Shown here: piece after piece, positions 8,603-17,424 of the stretch | How the letters are laid out: each line of letters opens with the position of its first letter | How positions within the stretch are numbered: the stretch's first letter is position 1 | DNA from: JALUZX01 sp964561605 | GTDB taxonomy: Bacteria > Planctomycetota > UBA1135 > JALUZX01 | Assembly: GCA_964561605.1 (NCBI GenBank) | Contig: CAZLQD010000012.1 | Coordinates: 1 to 64,000 of the forward strand | Direction: 5' to 3' | DNA length: 64,000 nt | Position numbers and translations under genes: made by a program | Notes under the pieces: model-generated | The model's input: the letters and a program-made list of their open reading frames with translations, nothing else | Databases searched by the model: none | What the model was told of the DNA's origin: nothing

Positions 8603-9913
8603 TCAGGGAAGGGCCCCGTAGAGCATGCCCGCCGCGGCGCTCACCAGGGCGATGATCACGCAGAAAGCCAGGGTCTTCCTGGGGCCCATGACCTTGGCGA
8701 TGACCAGGATGCTGGGAAGGGAGAGGGCCGGGCCGGCCAGGAGGAGGGTGAGCATGGGTCCCTTGTGCATGCCCATCCTCCCCAGGGCTTCGCATATGGG
8801 GATCTCCGTCAGGGTGGCGAAGTACCAGAAGAGGCCCACCAGGGCGGCCGCCAGGTTGGAGCCGAGGGAGTTGTCGCCCACGAGCCCCGCAACCACCTTG
8901 GGGGGAAGGAGGGAGGAGAGGAATCCCACGGCGAAGACTCCTCCGAATAGGAGGGGCACCAGGAGCTTGGTGAAGTCCCAGGTGTTCTCCATCCACTCGG
9001 AGATCTCCTCCCTTTCGAGCCACTTCCAGGACATGAGGACCACCAGGAGGCCCATCAGGCCCGCCAGATACCACCGGGTGTGATACACGGCGAGGACCCA
9101 GGTCCGGGGTTCTTCCATCCCCAGGACTTCCTCCTTGGGGAGGGTGACCCTGGCGCCCTTCTTCCTTCCCATCCAGTCCTGTTCGAGCTGGAACCTGTAG
9201 TGGTCCACCGTCTCCTGGAGGAGAACTGCATCGAAGGAGGGGCCCTTCCTGGCCAGGACCTTTACGTTTCCCGGGTTGAACCAGTCGGAGAAGACCAGGA
9301 AGAGGATCATGCAGCAGAAGAGGAGCAGGGTCTTCCACAAGGGCCTGGCCGGGGCGGCGGCGGGAGGGGCCTGGAGGGCGGCGGCCTTCTCCTTCTCCCT
9401 CTCTTCCCGCCGGAAGAGGAAGGCCATGAGGATTCCGACGAGAAAGGCGAAAAGGACCGCCCCGACGGCCCTGGCCAGGCCCAGGGAAGGGCCCAGGACC
9501 CGGGCCGTGAGGAAGACGGCCAGGACGTTGATGGCCGGCCCGGAATAGAGGAAGGCCGAGGCAGGGCCCAGGCCGGCGCCGAGCTTGTAGATCCCGGCGA
9601 ACATGGGGAGGACGCTGCAGGAACACACGGCCAGGACCGTCCCCGAGATGGAGGCCACGGTGTAGGCCGTAAGCTTCGGCGCCCCGGGACCGAGGTAACG
9701 GAGGATGGATTCCCGGGAAAGGAAGGTGAGGATGGCTCCGGCGATGAAGAGGGCGGGAACCACGCAGGCCAGGGTGTGGTTCCGGGCGTACCACTGGAGA
9801 AGGCGGAAGGCCTCCAGGATGGCCGCCTTCACCGCCGGGTTGCCGAGGGGGAGGAAGTAGGCCGCGAGGAAGACGCCCAGGAGGGTGAGGAAGATCTTGA
9901 GTTCCCGCTTCAT
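8603..9913 (-). CDS. ArsP-type permease (DUF318 family)
   Basis: A 436-residue integral membrane protein with about eight to ten hydrophobic segments. The motif VCSCSVLPMFAGIYKLGAG corresponds to the conserved CSCGVVPVFRGI-type loop of the ArsP/DUF318 permease family, and the second half holds a matching repeat ending TEIPICEALGRMGMHKGP. A polar insert of about 100 residues (around 220-300) separates the halves and may be periplasmic. Relatives export organoarsenicals, but many members have no known substrate. Nothing around it (no arsR, no metal genes) points to arsenic. The start ATG is preceded by AAGAAGGGA. Confidence 0.85.
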   Translation of the reverse strand: MKRELKIFLTLLGVFLAAYFLPLGNPAVKAAILEAFRLLQWYARNHTLACVVPALFIAGAILTFLSRESILRYLGPGAPKLTAYTVASISGTVLAVCSCSVLPMFAGIYKLGAGLGPASAFLYSGPAINVLAVFLTARVLGPSLGLARAVGAVLFAFLVGILMAFLFRREEREKEKAAALQAPPAAAPARPLWKTLLLFCCMILFLVFSDWFNPGNVKVLARKGPSFDAVLLQETVDHYRFQLEQDWMGRKKGARVTLPKEEVLGMEEPRTWVLAVYHTRWYLAGLMGLLVVLMSWKWLEREEISEWMENTWDFTKLLVPLLFGGVFAVGFLSSLLPPKVVAGLVGDNSLGSNLAAALVGLFWYFATLTEIPICEALGRMGMHKGPMLTLLLAGPALSLPSILVIAKVMGPRKTLAFCVIIALVSAAAGMLYGALP

Positions 9914-10089
9914 CGACCGTCCCTTCTTCGTGCCCGAAGGGGCCCCCCGGGGGCCGGCCCCGCTCCCCGAGGGGGAAGGGGGACCGGGGGGAAGCCTCCC
10001 GGAAAGGAGAAGACGGGATTTTCCGCTTCGCCAAACGACGAAACAAGTCTTTTTCTCTTCCTCCCGGCGGGGGCGGAAGGGGAAGGGAG

Positions 10090-10118
10090 AAAAACGTCAG
10101 CCCCGCCAGGGGCCGACG
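10090..10118 (-). terminator. Intrinsic terminator for the DUF1460/phosphatase genes
   Basis: Read on the minus strand, a 10-bp stem (CGTCGGCCCC, loop TGGC, GGGGCTGACG; one G-U pair in RNA) is followed by five T residues at 10094-10090. It sits about 90 bases after the stop of the DUF1460 gene. The rest of 9914-10208 is GC-rich sequence with no gene that I can support. Confidence 0.8.
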
Positions 10119-10208
10119 GGGAGGGAGAGATTCCCCGGGTTTCGGCGGGGAGGATCCTGCGTGCCGTCCTCCCGGGCCGGCGGAGGCCGGCGAAGGAAGC
10201 GGGGGGTG

Positions 10209-11237
10209 TTACCTGGGCCTGCCCCGGCGGGCGGGGATGGTGAGACGGGGGGCCGAAGGCCCGTCGATCTTCCGCAGTTCCGCCAGGGGGTCCTCCTGGA
10301 GCCGAAGGAACCGGAACCCCAGGAAGAGGGGGCGCTTGCGGGCCTTCCTGGAGGGATTCAGGTCGAGGTTCCGCCTCATGTAATGGAGGATGGGTTCCTC
10401 CTTGACCTTGGGCGTCGTGGAATTGATGAAGGTTACCGTTCCGCCTGGGAGTCTTCCCACGAGGCCCACGTGGCCGCACCAGCCCTCGCCGCTTCCCTCC
10501 CGGAAGCTCCGGATCACCTGCACCATGTCCCCTTCCCTCAAGCGGGGCAACACCCTGGGGATCCCCTTGGGCGTATAGTATTCGGTCCTGACGGTCTTTT
10601 CCGGGAAGTCCTTTCCCAGTCCCCACTTTCCGAAGAAGGCCCTCCTCCCGGTCTTCACCACGAGGGGCCTGGTTCCGCCGGGGCCTGCGGGAACCCGGAT
10701 CTCCCGGACGAGCCAGGAATTGGAAGGTTCCCAATCGGGGATGGTGAAGTGGTTCCTCGTCGTGAGGCCGATTTCCCCTCCCATGTAGCGGATCCGCTGG
10801 AGGGTGACGAAGAAGCTCCTCCAGTTCCGGGAGAGGGCCATGGCGTACACGTGCTCCACGAAGGTTACGCAGTCGCTGGCCTTCAGGGAGTAGAGGGGGT
10901 CCGGGTCGAGGATCTCGAAGGGGAATTCCCCGAGGAGGTATAGCTTGTAGGGCTGGCCCAGGGCCTTCCTGGCCAGGGTGATCACCCTCCCCCGCAGGGA
11001 GGGCTCCTTGGCCTGCAGGAGCTTCAGGTAACGGTCCAGTTCCGCCGGGGTGAGGCGGTAGAGAGGCTTGGAGTCGAGGCGGGCCGCTTCGGCCGGGTCG
11101 ATCCCCGCCTTCCGGGCCGCCGCCGAGAGAGCCTTCCCGGCGGCCGGCGGCCGGGCGGGCCGGCTTTCCACCTGCGAGGAGGCCGAAGGCTGGGCGAGGA
11201 GGAGGAGCAGGAGCAGGCCGCTGGCGGAGACCTTCAC
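10209..11237 (-). CDS. DUF1460 (N-acetylmuramoyl-L-alanine amidase-like) exported protein
   Basis: A 342-residue protein starting at a GTG that overlaps the stop of the upstream phosphatase gene (GTGA). Residues 1-20 are a signal peptide. The motif LKASDCVTFVEHVYAM (Cys123) and the later RNHFTIPDWEPSN match the NlpC/P60-related DUF1460 family, whose characterised members cut cell-wall peptides or act as amidase-like hydrolases; GWCGHVGLVGRLPGG probably supplies the second catalytic His. A periplasmic peptidoglycan-related role is likely, though substrate is not proven. Tail is basic (ARRGRPR). Confidence 0.85.
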   Translation of the reverse strand: MKVSASGLLLLLLLAQPSASSQVESRPARPPAAGKALSAAARKAGIDPAEAARLDSKPLYRLTPAELDRYLKLLQAKEPSLRGRVITLARKALGQPYKLYLLGEFPFEILDPDPLYSLKASDCVTFVEHVYAMALSRNWRSFFVTLQRIRYMGGEIGLTTRNHFTIPDWEPSNSWLVREIRVPAGPGGTRPLVVKTGRRAFFGKWGLGKDFPEKTVRTEYYTPKGIPRVLPRLREGDMVQVIRSFREGSGEGWCGHVGLVGRLPGGTVTFINSTTPKVKEEPILHYMRRNLDLNPSRKARKRPLFLGFRFLRLQEDPLAELRKIDGPSAPRLTIPARRGRPR

Positions 11238-12646
11238 TGGATGGTCACCTGGGCTTCCGCGAAGGCCGGCACGCCCTTCCTGTCCCGGACCTCCGTGGCC
11301 CACCAGTAGGTTCCCTTGGGCCAGTAGAGTCCCTGGATGGTGATGCGCAGGGTCTTGGCGTCGGGAGTGTCGAATTTTGCGAAGGGCGTCCCCGCGGCGG
11401 CGAACATGGCGATCCCCAGGGTCACGTCGGTCCCTCGGGGGCCGCCCAGGTAGATCCGGAAGGTGGCGGGATCCAGGTCGGTCCAGCCGTTCGGGTCGGA
11501 CCACTGGAAGACCAGCTTGGGCGGATTTCCGACCTTGCCCGAGGGCTGGATGGATGCCTTGGGGGCGTCGTTGGCGGGATCCTTGTCCAGGACGAAGGAG
11601 TCGTAGATCGAGCCGTCGGGCTTCACGCAACGGCAGACCAGGATCTTCCCGGCCACGTCCACCGTGCAGTGGTGGTAGAACTTGCCCTTGATGACCACGT
11701 AGGGGTTCTTGTAGACGAAGCCCGAGAGAGGCGCCCCTCCGCCGCCGGAAAGGACGTGCTGGATCCCCGCCTTCACCGATCTCTCGTAGTTGTGCTCGTG
11801 GCCCATGAAGACCAGGTCCACGCCCTTCGCTTCGAAGAGGGGGACCATGTACCTCTGGAGGTTCCTCACGATGGAGGAACGGTAGGAACCGCCGGAGGTG
11901 AAGGTGGGATGGTGGAAATAGACCACCCGGAACTTGGGGCCGGGATAGGAGAGAGCCTTGAATACGAAGTTGTACTGGTTGGATCCGGGCGCGAAGTTCA
12001 CGTTGCTGTCCATGCCAACGAACCGGACTCCCGCATAATCCCAGGAATACCAGGACTCCGTGCCGGAAGCCTTGGTGGGGAGGGAGAAGAAGTCGAAGTA
12101 CCAGTGGGAGTTCCTCTCGTGGTTCCCGAGGCAGGGGACCACGGGCACGGTCTGAAGGAGTTGCCTCGTGGGATCGTACCACTGGTACTGCCACTGGGAG
12201 TAGTAGCGTCCGTCGGTGACGATGTCGCCCACGTGGATGACGAACTCCGGGTGGTCCGCGAGCATGCTCATCGCCACCATGTGGTGCTTGGCAGGCACGG
12301 TCCGGGTGTCCCCGTAGACGCAGAACCGGAAGGGCCTGGGCGTCGAGGGCGCGGTCTTGAACTTGTAGAGGCCCTGGAACCCGGAGATCCTGTAATAGTA
12401 GACCGTGTCGGGTCTCAGGTTGACCAGGCGGGCCTCGTGGATCTTCACACGGTTGACGTTGAACCACTGGGTCGTGGGCTGGGTGGTGGTTCCGTAGAAG
12501 AGGAGGCTCGCCGTGGGTTGGCTGGTCTCCCACATGATGGTCATGGCCGTGGGGGCGGGATTCTGCAGGTAGGGGGCCTTGACCAGGCGGATCTGGGCCG
12601 GGGAGATGCCGGCCAGGAGGACCAGGATGAGGAAGATCTTCTTCAT
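11234..12646 (-). CDS. Exported purple-acid-phosphatase-like metallophosphoesterase
   Basis: A 470-residue secreted protein: signal peptide (KKIFLILVLLAGISPAQ), an N-terminal fibronectin-III-like domain (residues about 20-110, ending RPDTVYYYRIS), then a calcineurin-type phosphoesterase domain. The metal ligands are in order: VYGDTR, HVGDIVTDG, LGNHER, YFHHPTF and MGHEHNYER. This arrangement is that of bacterial purple-acid-phosphatase-like proteins with two metal ions. A C-terminal beta-sandwich (about 355-470) follows. The ATG at 12646 follows AAGGAA. It probably hydrolyses phosphomonoesters or related substrates outside the cytosol; specificity is unknown. Confidence 0.9.
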   Translation of the reverse strand: MKKIFLILVLLAGISPAQIRLVKAPYLQNPAPTAMTIMWETSQPTASLLFYGTTTQPTTQWFNVNRVKIHEARLVNLRPDTVYYYRISGFQGLYKFKTAPSTPRPFRFCVYGDTRTVPAKHHMVAMSMLADHPEFVIHVGDIVTDGRYYSQWQYQWYDPTRQLLQTVPVVPCLGNHERNSHWYFDFFSLPTKASGTESWYSWDYAGVRFVGMDSNVNFAPGSNQYNFVFKALSYPGPKFRVVYFHHPTFTSGGSYRSSIVRNLQRYMVPLFEAKGVDLVFMGHEHNYERSVKAGIQHVLSGGGGAPLSGFVYKNPYVVIKGKFYHHCTVDVAGKILVCRCVKPDGSIYDSFVLDKDPANDAPKASIQPSGKVGNPPKLVFQWSDPNGWTDLDPATFRIYLGGPRGTDVTLGIAMFAAAGTPFAKFDTPDAKTLRITIQGLYWPKGTYWWATEVRDRKGVPAFAEAQVTIQ

Positions 12647-12732
12647 GACATGTTCCTTGGGATTGGTGTCCGGAACATGAAAGCCTACCCCATCGCCGGG
12701 GAAGGGCAAGGCCGGCGGAGGCCGCAGGTCCG

Positions 12733-13713
12733 TCAGTTTCCCTTTCCTCCGGGGGATGGGGAGGAACCGGGAAAGGGCGGGATCCCCAGGCGTTCCAGGA
12801 TGGGACGGGGTAGTGGGGGGGGAGGGGCGCTGCCCAGGTCTTCCAGGAGGATCACCAGGTCCACCTTCTTCTTCTCCTCCTTCTTCGTCTTGGGAGGGAC
12901 CGGCAGGGGCTTTCCTCCCTTGAGGCGGATTCGGATGGGTCCTCCCCCGGGCAGGCCCTGGCCTGAGCAGGAGGCCTCCACCTGGATCTTGTGGACCAGG
13001 TTGGTCCCCGGCTCCACCCAGAGAAGAATCCGGTATTCCAGGTCCCTGGGGATCCGGACCGCACCCGGAAGACCCATGACGAATACGATCCGGTTCCTTC
13101 CCGAGGAGGGAACCTTGGAGGGATCGGGGAGGAGGCGGGAGAGGAAGAGGTCCTTCACCCCTCTCTTTCCGGGACGGACTTCCAGGACCCGCATGGGCCG
13201 GGCATCGAGTGTGTCGTGCCGGAGCAGTTCGACCTTGGGATCCGCCGCCAGGAGCTCCACCAGGAGGCGCCTGGGATCGGGGATCCACCAGAGGGGAGAG
13301 CCGTCCTTGGCCGCGGCGAAGCGGGGGACCCACTTCTCCTTGCCTTCCCGGTAGAGGATGAACCCGCCCTGGAGGGCCCCTCTCTCCCCGTCCTCGAGGG
13401 AGAAGACCACCAGGCCTTCCTTCCACTCCCTCCCTTCCACTTTCCTTCCCGAAGGCCGGGGGGCGCCCGGAAAGAAAGGGACCGGTGGGAATGCGGCGCG
13501 GGGATTTCCCTTGGAGCCGCCGCCGGGAAACCGGATTTCTCCGGTGAACCGAAAACCGGCGAGTTCGGCGAAGGACTCCACGGCCGCACGGAAGATCTTC
13601 GATGCCCGGCGGGCCTTCCCGGCGGGGGGCCGGGGCGGCGGAGGCGCCTGGTCCTGGGCGGTCAGGGTGAGGGCCAGTATGGGGAAGAGGACCGCGGCGC
13701 CTCGTGGATGCAT
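12733..13713 (-). CDS. Exported protein of unknown function
   Basis: A 326-residue protein with a short signal peptide (HPRGAAVLFPILALTLTAQ) followed by a Pro/Ala-rich linker. The core contains alternating hydrophobic strands (RFTGEIRFPGGG, LVVFSLEDGERGALQGGFILYR, DLEYRILLWVEPGTNLVHKIQVEA), vaguely reminiscent of LolA/LolB-like half-barrels, but I do not claim that family. A basic KTKKEEKKK stretch and a Pro-rich tail end it. GGAG lies 7 bases before the ATG. It sits between rbfA and the phosphatase on the same strand. Confidence 0.65.
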   Translation of the reverse strand: MHPRGAAVLFPILALTLTAQDQAPPPPRPPAGKARRASKIFRAAVESFAELAGFRFTGEIRFPGGGSKGNPRAAFPPVPFFPGAPRPSGRKVEGREWKEGLVVFSLEDGERGALQGGFILYREGKEKWVPRFAAAKDGSPLWWIPDPRRLLVELLAADPKVELLRHDTLDARPMRVLEVRPGKRGVKDLFLSRLLPDPSKVPSSGRNRIVFVMGLPGAVRIPRDLEYRILLWVEPGTNLVHKIQVEASCSGQGLPGGGPIRIRLKGGKPLPVPPKTKKEEKKKVDLVILLEDLGSAPPPPLPRPILERLGIPPFPGSSPSPGGKGN

Positions 13714-13723
13714 GGTTCGTCTC

Positions 13724-14155
13724 CTAGGTTTCTTTCTCTTCTCCCTCGTCTTCCCCCGAAGGGGCTCCTTCCCCCTCCTTCCCGGAAAGGCCGCCTTCGA
13801 GCTCCCTGGCCTCGCGGGCGGCCTCGTCGATGATCTTGTCCAGCCGGAGCACCCCCTCGACGGAGTCGTCGTACTTGAAGCGGATCTCCGGGACCTTCCT
13901 GGTGTGGAGGACCTTTGCCACGGCGCTCCGGATGAAGCCCTTGGCGTGTTCCAGCATGTGGGCCGTGAGCTTCTTCTCCTTCTCGTCCCCCAGGACGGTG
14001 TAGTAGATGTCGCAGACCTGGATCTCCCTGTCGATCTTGACCCGGGTGACCGTAATGAAGGCCGCCCTGGGGTCGGAGAGCTCCTGGGAGAGGAGCACGG
14101 CGACCCTCTGTTTCACCAGGCTCTCGAGTTTCTTCAGTCGGATGGGGTTGACCAT
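13724..14155 (-). CDS. rbfA: Ribosome-binding factor A
   Basis: A 143-residue 30S maturation factor that binds the 16S 5' region and is needed for late assembly and cold growth. The family pattern is clear: RLKKLESLVKQRVAVLLSQEL at the N-terminus, then SDPRAAFITVTRVKIDREIQ, and the KH-like part ending VLHTRKVPEIRFKYDDSVE. The last 30 residues form a Gly/Glu-rich acidic tail beyond the usual end. It is the last gene of nusA-infB-DUF503-rbfA, a common arrangement for transcription/translation factors. Confidence 0.95.
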   Translation of the reverse strand: MVNPIRLKKLESLVKQRVAVLLSQELSDPRAAFITVTRVKIDREIQVCDIYYTVLGDEKEKKLTAHMLEHAKGFIRSAVAKVLHTRKVPEIRFKYDDSVEGVLRLDKIIDEAAREARELEGGLSGKEGEGAPSGEDEGEEKET

Positions 14156-14174
14156 GTTCTTCTTCGTTTCTTCT

Positions 14175-14459
14175 TCAGAGGACCTCGATGGTGTGGTCCT
14201 CGAGCTCGGCGTCGGGATGTTCCCGCAACAGGTTTACGATCTTGTCCAGGGCTCCGTTGATGTAACGGCCGTCGTTTCCGGCCATCACGACCCCCAAGGT
14301 GGCCGTCTGTGGGAGTTCCTGGTCGTCGATCTCCGCGATGGAGACATTGAACTTGTTCCTCAACCGGTCCTTGAGGGATTTCACCACCTGGCGTTTGTCC
14401 TTCAAGGTCCGGGCCCATCGGATGGCCAGGGAGAACTGGAGGATACCGATGCGCATCAT
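14175..14459 (-). CDS. DUF503 (YlxP-like) family protein
   Basis: A 94-residue protein with the DUF503 pattern: a first strand MRIGILQFSLAIRWARTLKDK and the KRQVVKSLKDRLRNKFNVSIAE segment, then the LGVVMAGNDGRYINGALDKIV region. Relatives such as B. subtilis YlxP lie in nusA-infB-rbfA operons and have been linked to ribosome assembly; precise action is not established. The position here, between infB and rbfA, is the typical one. Confidence 0.88.
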   Translation of the reverse strand: MMRIGILQFSLAIRWARTLKDKRQVVKSLKDRLRNKFNVSIAEIDDQELPQTATLGVVMAGNDGRYINGALDKIVNLLREHPDAELEDHTIEVL

Positions 14460-14492
14460 GGTGTTCCCGGCGGAGGTCCGCCGGCTTCCGGG

Positions 14493-17279
14493 CTAGAGGG
14501 TCCTCTTCTCGTACTGGATCTCGAAGAATTCCAGGGTGTCCCCTTCCTTGATGTCGTCGTGCCCGTCCAGCATGAGGCCGCATTCGAAGCCGGCCTTCAC
14601 TTCCCGGACGTCGTCCTTCTCCCTGCGGAGGGAGGAGAGGCGGCCCTTGAAGACCTCCTTGCCGTCCCGGAGGAGCCGGACGTTGGCGTTCCTCTGGACC
14701 AGACCCTCCAGGACGAAGCATCCCGCGATGGAGCGTTTCTGGAACTTGAAGACCTTCCGGACCTCCGCCTTGCCCAGGGTGACTTCCTTCTCGATGGGCT
14801 TGAGCTTGCCTTCGATGGCGGACTTCACGGCGTCCACGACGTCGTAGATCACGTCGAAGTAGGCGATCTGGATACCCCGCTCCTCGGCCTTGGCCCGGGC
14901 CAGTTCGTCCGCCTGGACGTTGAAGGCGATGATGATGGCGCCCGAAGCCTCGGCCAGGTCCACGTCGGCCTCGGTGACGGCGCCCACGGCGGCGTGGAGG
15001 ACCCGGACTTCCACCTCTTCGTGCTTCAACTGGGTGATGGAGTGCTTCAAAGGTTCCAGGGATCCCTTCACGTCCACCTTGAGGATCACCCTGAGCTCCT
15101 CGATCTGCTTCTTCTTGAGCTGTTCCGAGAGGGTCTCCAGGGTGACGATGCTCTTTTCGGCGAGGCGCTTCTCCCTCTCCTGCTCCCGGCGCTTCTCCGC
15201 CACCTCCTTGCCCTTCTTGAGGTCCTTGGTGACGTAGAACTTCTCGCCCGCTTCGGGAAGCTCGGGGAGACCCACCACCTGGACCGGCCAGGAGGGGCCT
15301 GCTTCGGGGATGGTCTGGCCCTGGTCGTCCTTGATCAGGCGGACCCGGCCGACGGTGGAACCGCAGAGAACGTTGTCCCCCTTCCTCAGGGTGCCGTTCT
15401 GGACCAGGAAGGAGACGACCGTTCCTTCCTCGGGGGTCTGCTTGGCTTCGAGAACGGTGCCCCTGGCGGGGAGGGTGGGGTCGGCCTTCAGGTCCAGGAT
15501 CTCCGCCTCCAGGATGATCCGGTCCAGGAGGTCCTGGATCCCCTGGCCCGTGACGGCCGAAGTCTGGATCATCCCCACGTCGCCGCCCCACTCTTCGGGG
15601 TTGAGCCCCAGGCTCGCCAGTTGTTGCATGGCCCGCATGGGGTTGGCGCCGGGTTTGTCCACCTTGTTGATGGCCACCACGATGGGCACACCCGCCGCCT
15701 TGGCGTGGTTGATGGCCTCTTCCGTCGTGGGCATCACCCCGTCGTCGGCGGCCACCACCAGGACGGCGATGTCCGTCACCTGGGCGCCCCGGGCCCTCAT
15801 CTGGGTGAAGGCCTCGTGGCCGGGAGTGTCGATGACGGTGATCTCCTGGCCTTTCTCGGTGGGGGTCCTGTCGGCGCCGAAGAGCTGGGTGATGCCTCCC
15901 GCCTCGGTGGCGGCCACGTTGGCCTCCCGGATCTTGTCCAGGAGGGAGGTCTTTCCATGGTCCACGTGCCCTAGGACGGTGATGACCGGCGGGCGGGGGA
16001 CCAGGTTCTCAGGATTGGGAGTCTCCTCTTCGAGTTCTTGGAGCAGTTCCTCCTCGGCTCCCAAGGTCTCCTTGAAGACCACCTTCCGTCCCAGGGCCTC
16101 GGCGGCGAGCTCCACCACGTGGTTTTCCAGGAAGGAGTTGATCTGGGCCGTGACCTTGAGCTCCAGCATGAGGACCCGCAAGAGGTCGCTCACCTTGATC
16201 CCCAGGGCCTGGGAGAGGTCCTTCACCGAAACGGGCGGGGAGACCACCACGGGCTTGGAGGGATCCACCGCAGGGGTGGGAGCGAGGGAAGGTTTCTTTC
16301 TCGGGAGGAGCTTGTTCTTGTTGCCTCCCTGGCGCCGGCCGAACCCGGGCCAGGCCGTTCCCGTTCCGCCTCCCCTGCTCCCGCCGTGGCGGCCGCCCCT
16401 GTGGGGCTCCCCCCTGCCGCCGCCTACGGGCGAACGGGCCGCCCGGGTCCGGATGTTCTGGAGCGCCCGCTCCCGGAGGTTCCGCTCGGCCTCGATCTCC
16501 GAAAGGGGCCGGGAGCGACGGGCCGCGTCCTTTCGGACGTCCTGGGGAAGTTCGATCCTGCCGAGAATCTGGGCGCCCTTGCGCTTGGGCCGGACCCGGC
16601 GGCGAAGGGGAGTCTCGGTCTGGCCCGAGGACTCGGAGCGGGCCGAAGTGGTGCCCTGGGCGGCCCCGGCCTGGGCGGCCTTCTCCTCCTGGGCGGCCGC
16701 GGGCTGGGGGGCAGGCTCTTTCTTCTCGGCGCCAGGCTTCTCTTCCGGGGGAGCTTCCTGGGGGGCGGGAGCTTCGGGAGGGGCCGATCCTTGCACCGCC
16801 GGGGCAGGTTCGGCCTGGGAGGCGGTCTCGGATGGGGCCTCCTCCGCCGGAGGGGCAGGTTCCTCCGCCAGGGGGGCCGGGGCTTCCCGGGGAACCTCTT
16901 CCTTTCCGGGCTCCCGGGGTGGCTCCTCCTGCTTCCCTTCCTCCTCTCCTCCTTCTTTTTCCTTCTTCTCCTCTTCCTTGGCGGGAGCCGGGGCTGGAGG
17001 GGCTTCCTCCGCCGCGGGAGGGGCCTCGACGGGAGCCTCCGCCTGGGCCTCCCGGGTTTTCTCCGGAGCCCCTTCCTTGGCTTCCTCCTCCTTCTCCTTG
17101 GCCGAAGGAATCAGGCCGTAGACCTCGAGGCGGGCCTGGATCTGGATGATGTCGGCGTCGTCCAGCGTAGTCTGGGCGGTCTTGACCTTGTCGAACCCCA
17201 ACTCCTTGAGGATCTTCACCATCTCGCGGCTGGTCTTGCCCATCTCCTTGGCAAGATCACGGACACGCTTCTTCGCCAA
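14493..17279 (-). CDS. infB: Translation initiation factor IF-2
   Basis: A 928-residue GTPase that brings fMet-tRNA to the 30S subunit. It starts at TTG (17279). The N-terminus KKRVRDLAKEMGKTSREMVKIL is an IF2_N domain. Residues about 75-330 form a long low-complexity linker rich in Ala, Pro and Glu, then Arg/Gly, followed by a second IF2_N-like domain (SVKDLSQALGIKVSDLLRVL). The G domain has GHVDHGKTSLLD near residue 437, DTPGHEAF and NKVDKPG, and domains II-IV end in FECGLMLDGHDDIKEGDTLE. The 145 bases before it (17280-17424) show no gene or obvious terminator, so it is probably read from the nusA promoter. Confidence 0.97.
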   Translation of the reverse strand: MAKKRVRDLAKEMGKTSREMVKILKELGFDKVKTAQTTLDDADIIQIQARLEVYGLIPSAKEKEEEAKEGAPEKTREAQAEAPVEAPPAAEEAPPAPAPAKEEEKKEKEGGEEEGKQEEPPREPGKEEVPREAPAPLAEEPAPPAEEAPSETASQAEPAPAVQGSAPPEAPAPQEAPPEEKPGAEKKEPAPQPAAAQEEKAAQAGAAQGTTSARSESSGQTETPLRRRVRPKRKGAQILGRIELPQDVRKDAARRSRPLSEIEAERNLRERALQNIRTRAARSPVGGGRGEPHRGGRHGGSRGGGTGTAWPGFGRRQGGNKNKLLPRKKPSLAPTPAVDPSKPVVVSPPVSVKDLSQALGIKVSDLLRVLMLELKVTAQINSFLENHVVELAAEALGRKVVFKETLGAEEELLQELEEETPNPENLVPRPPVITVLGHVDHGKTSLLDKIREANVAATEAGGITQLFGADRTPTEKGQEITVIDTPGHEAFTQMRARGAQVTDIAVLVVAADDGVMPTTEEAINHAKAAGVPIVVAINKVDKPGANPMRAMQQLASLGLNPEEWGGDVGMIQTSAVTGQGIQDLLDRIILEAEILDLKADPTLPARGTVLEAKQTPEEGTVVSFLVQNGTLRKGDNVLCGSTVGRVRLIKDDQGQTIPEAGPSWPVQVVGLPELPEAGEKFYVTKDLKKGKEVAEKRREQEREKRLAEKSIVTLETLSEQLKKKQIEELRVILKVDVKGSLEPLKHSITQLKHEEVEVRVLHAAVGAVTEADVDLAEASGAIIIAFNVQADELARAKAEERGIQIAYFDVIYDVVDAVKSAIEGKLKPIEKEVTLGKAEVRKVFKFQKRSIAGCFVLEGLVQRNANVRLLRDGKEVFKGRLSSLRREKDDVREVKAGFECGLMLDGHDDIKEGDTLEFFEIQYEKRTL

Positions 17280-17424
17280 CTTGTCACCCGTGCTTTCGCA
17301 TGACCGGGGCTTTCACCCCTTGGTTCCCCTTCCTTCCCGGTGGCCTGGGAAGAGAAGTAGATCCTGTTCCAATTTCCGAATGTATCAACCCGGGTAGAAA
17401 GAGAGCCTTCTCCCGGCTTCCGGC

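Noticed and set aside
8603..9913. Arsenic resistance operon
   Set aside because: Only the ArsP-like permease is present; no arsR, arsC or arsM-like gene is nearby.
14007..15974. Plus-strand open frame opposite infB and rbfA
   Set aside because: Antisense to strongly conserved infB/rbfA; composition typical of a shadow frame.
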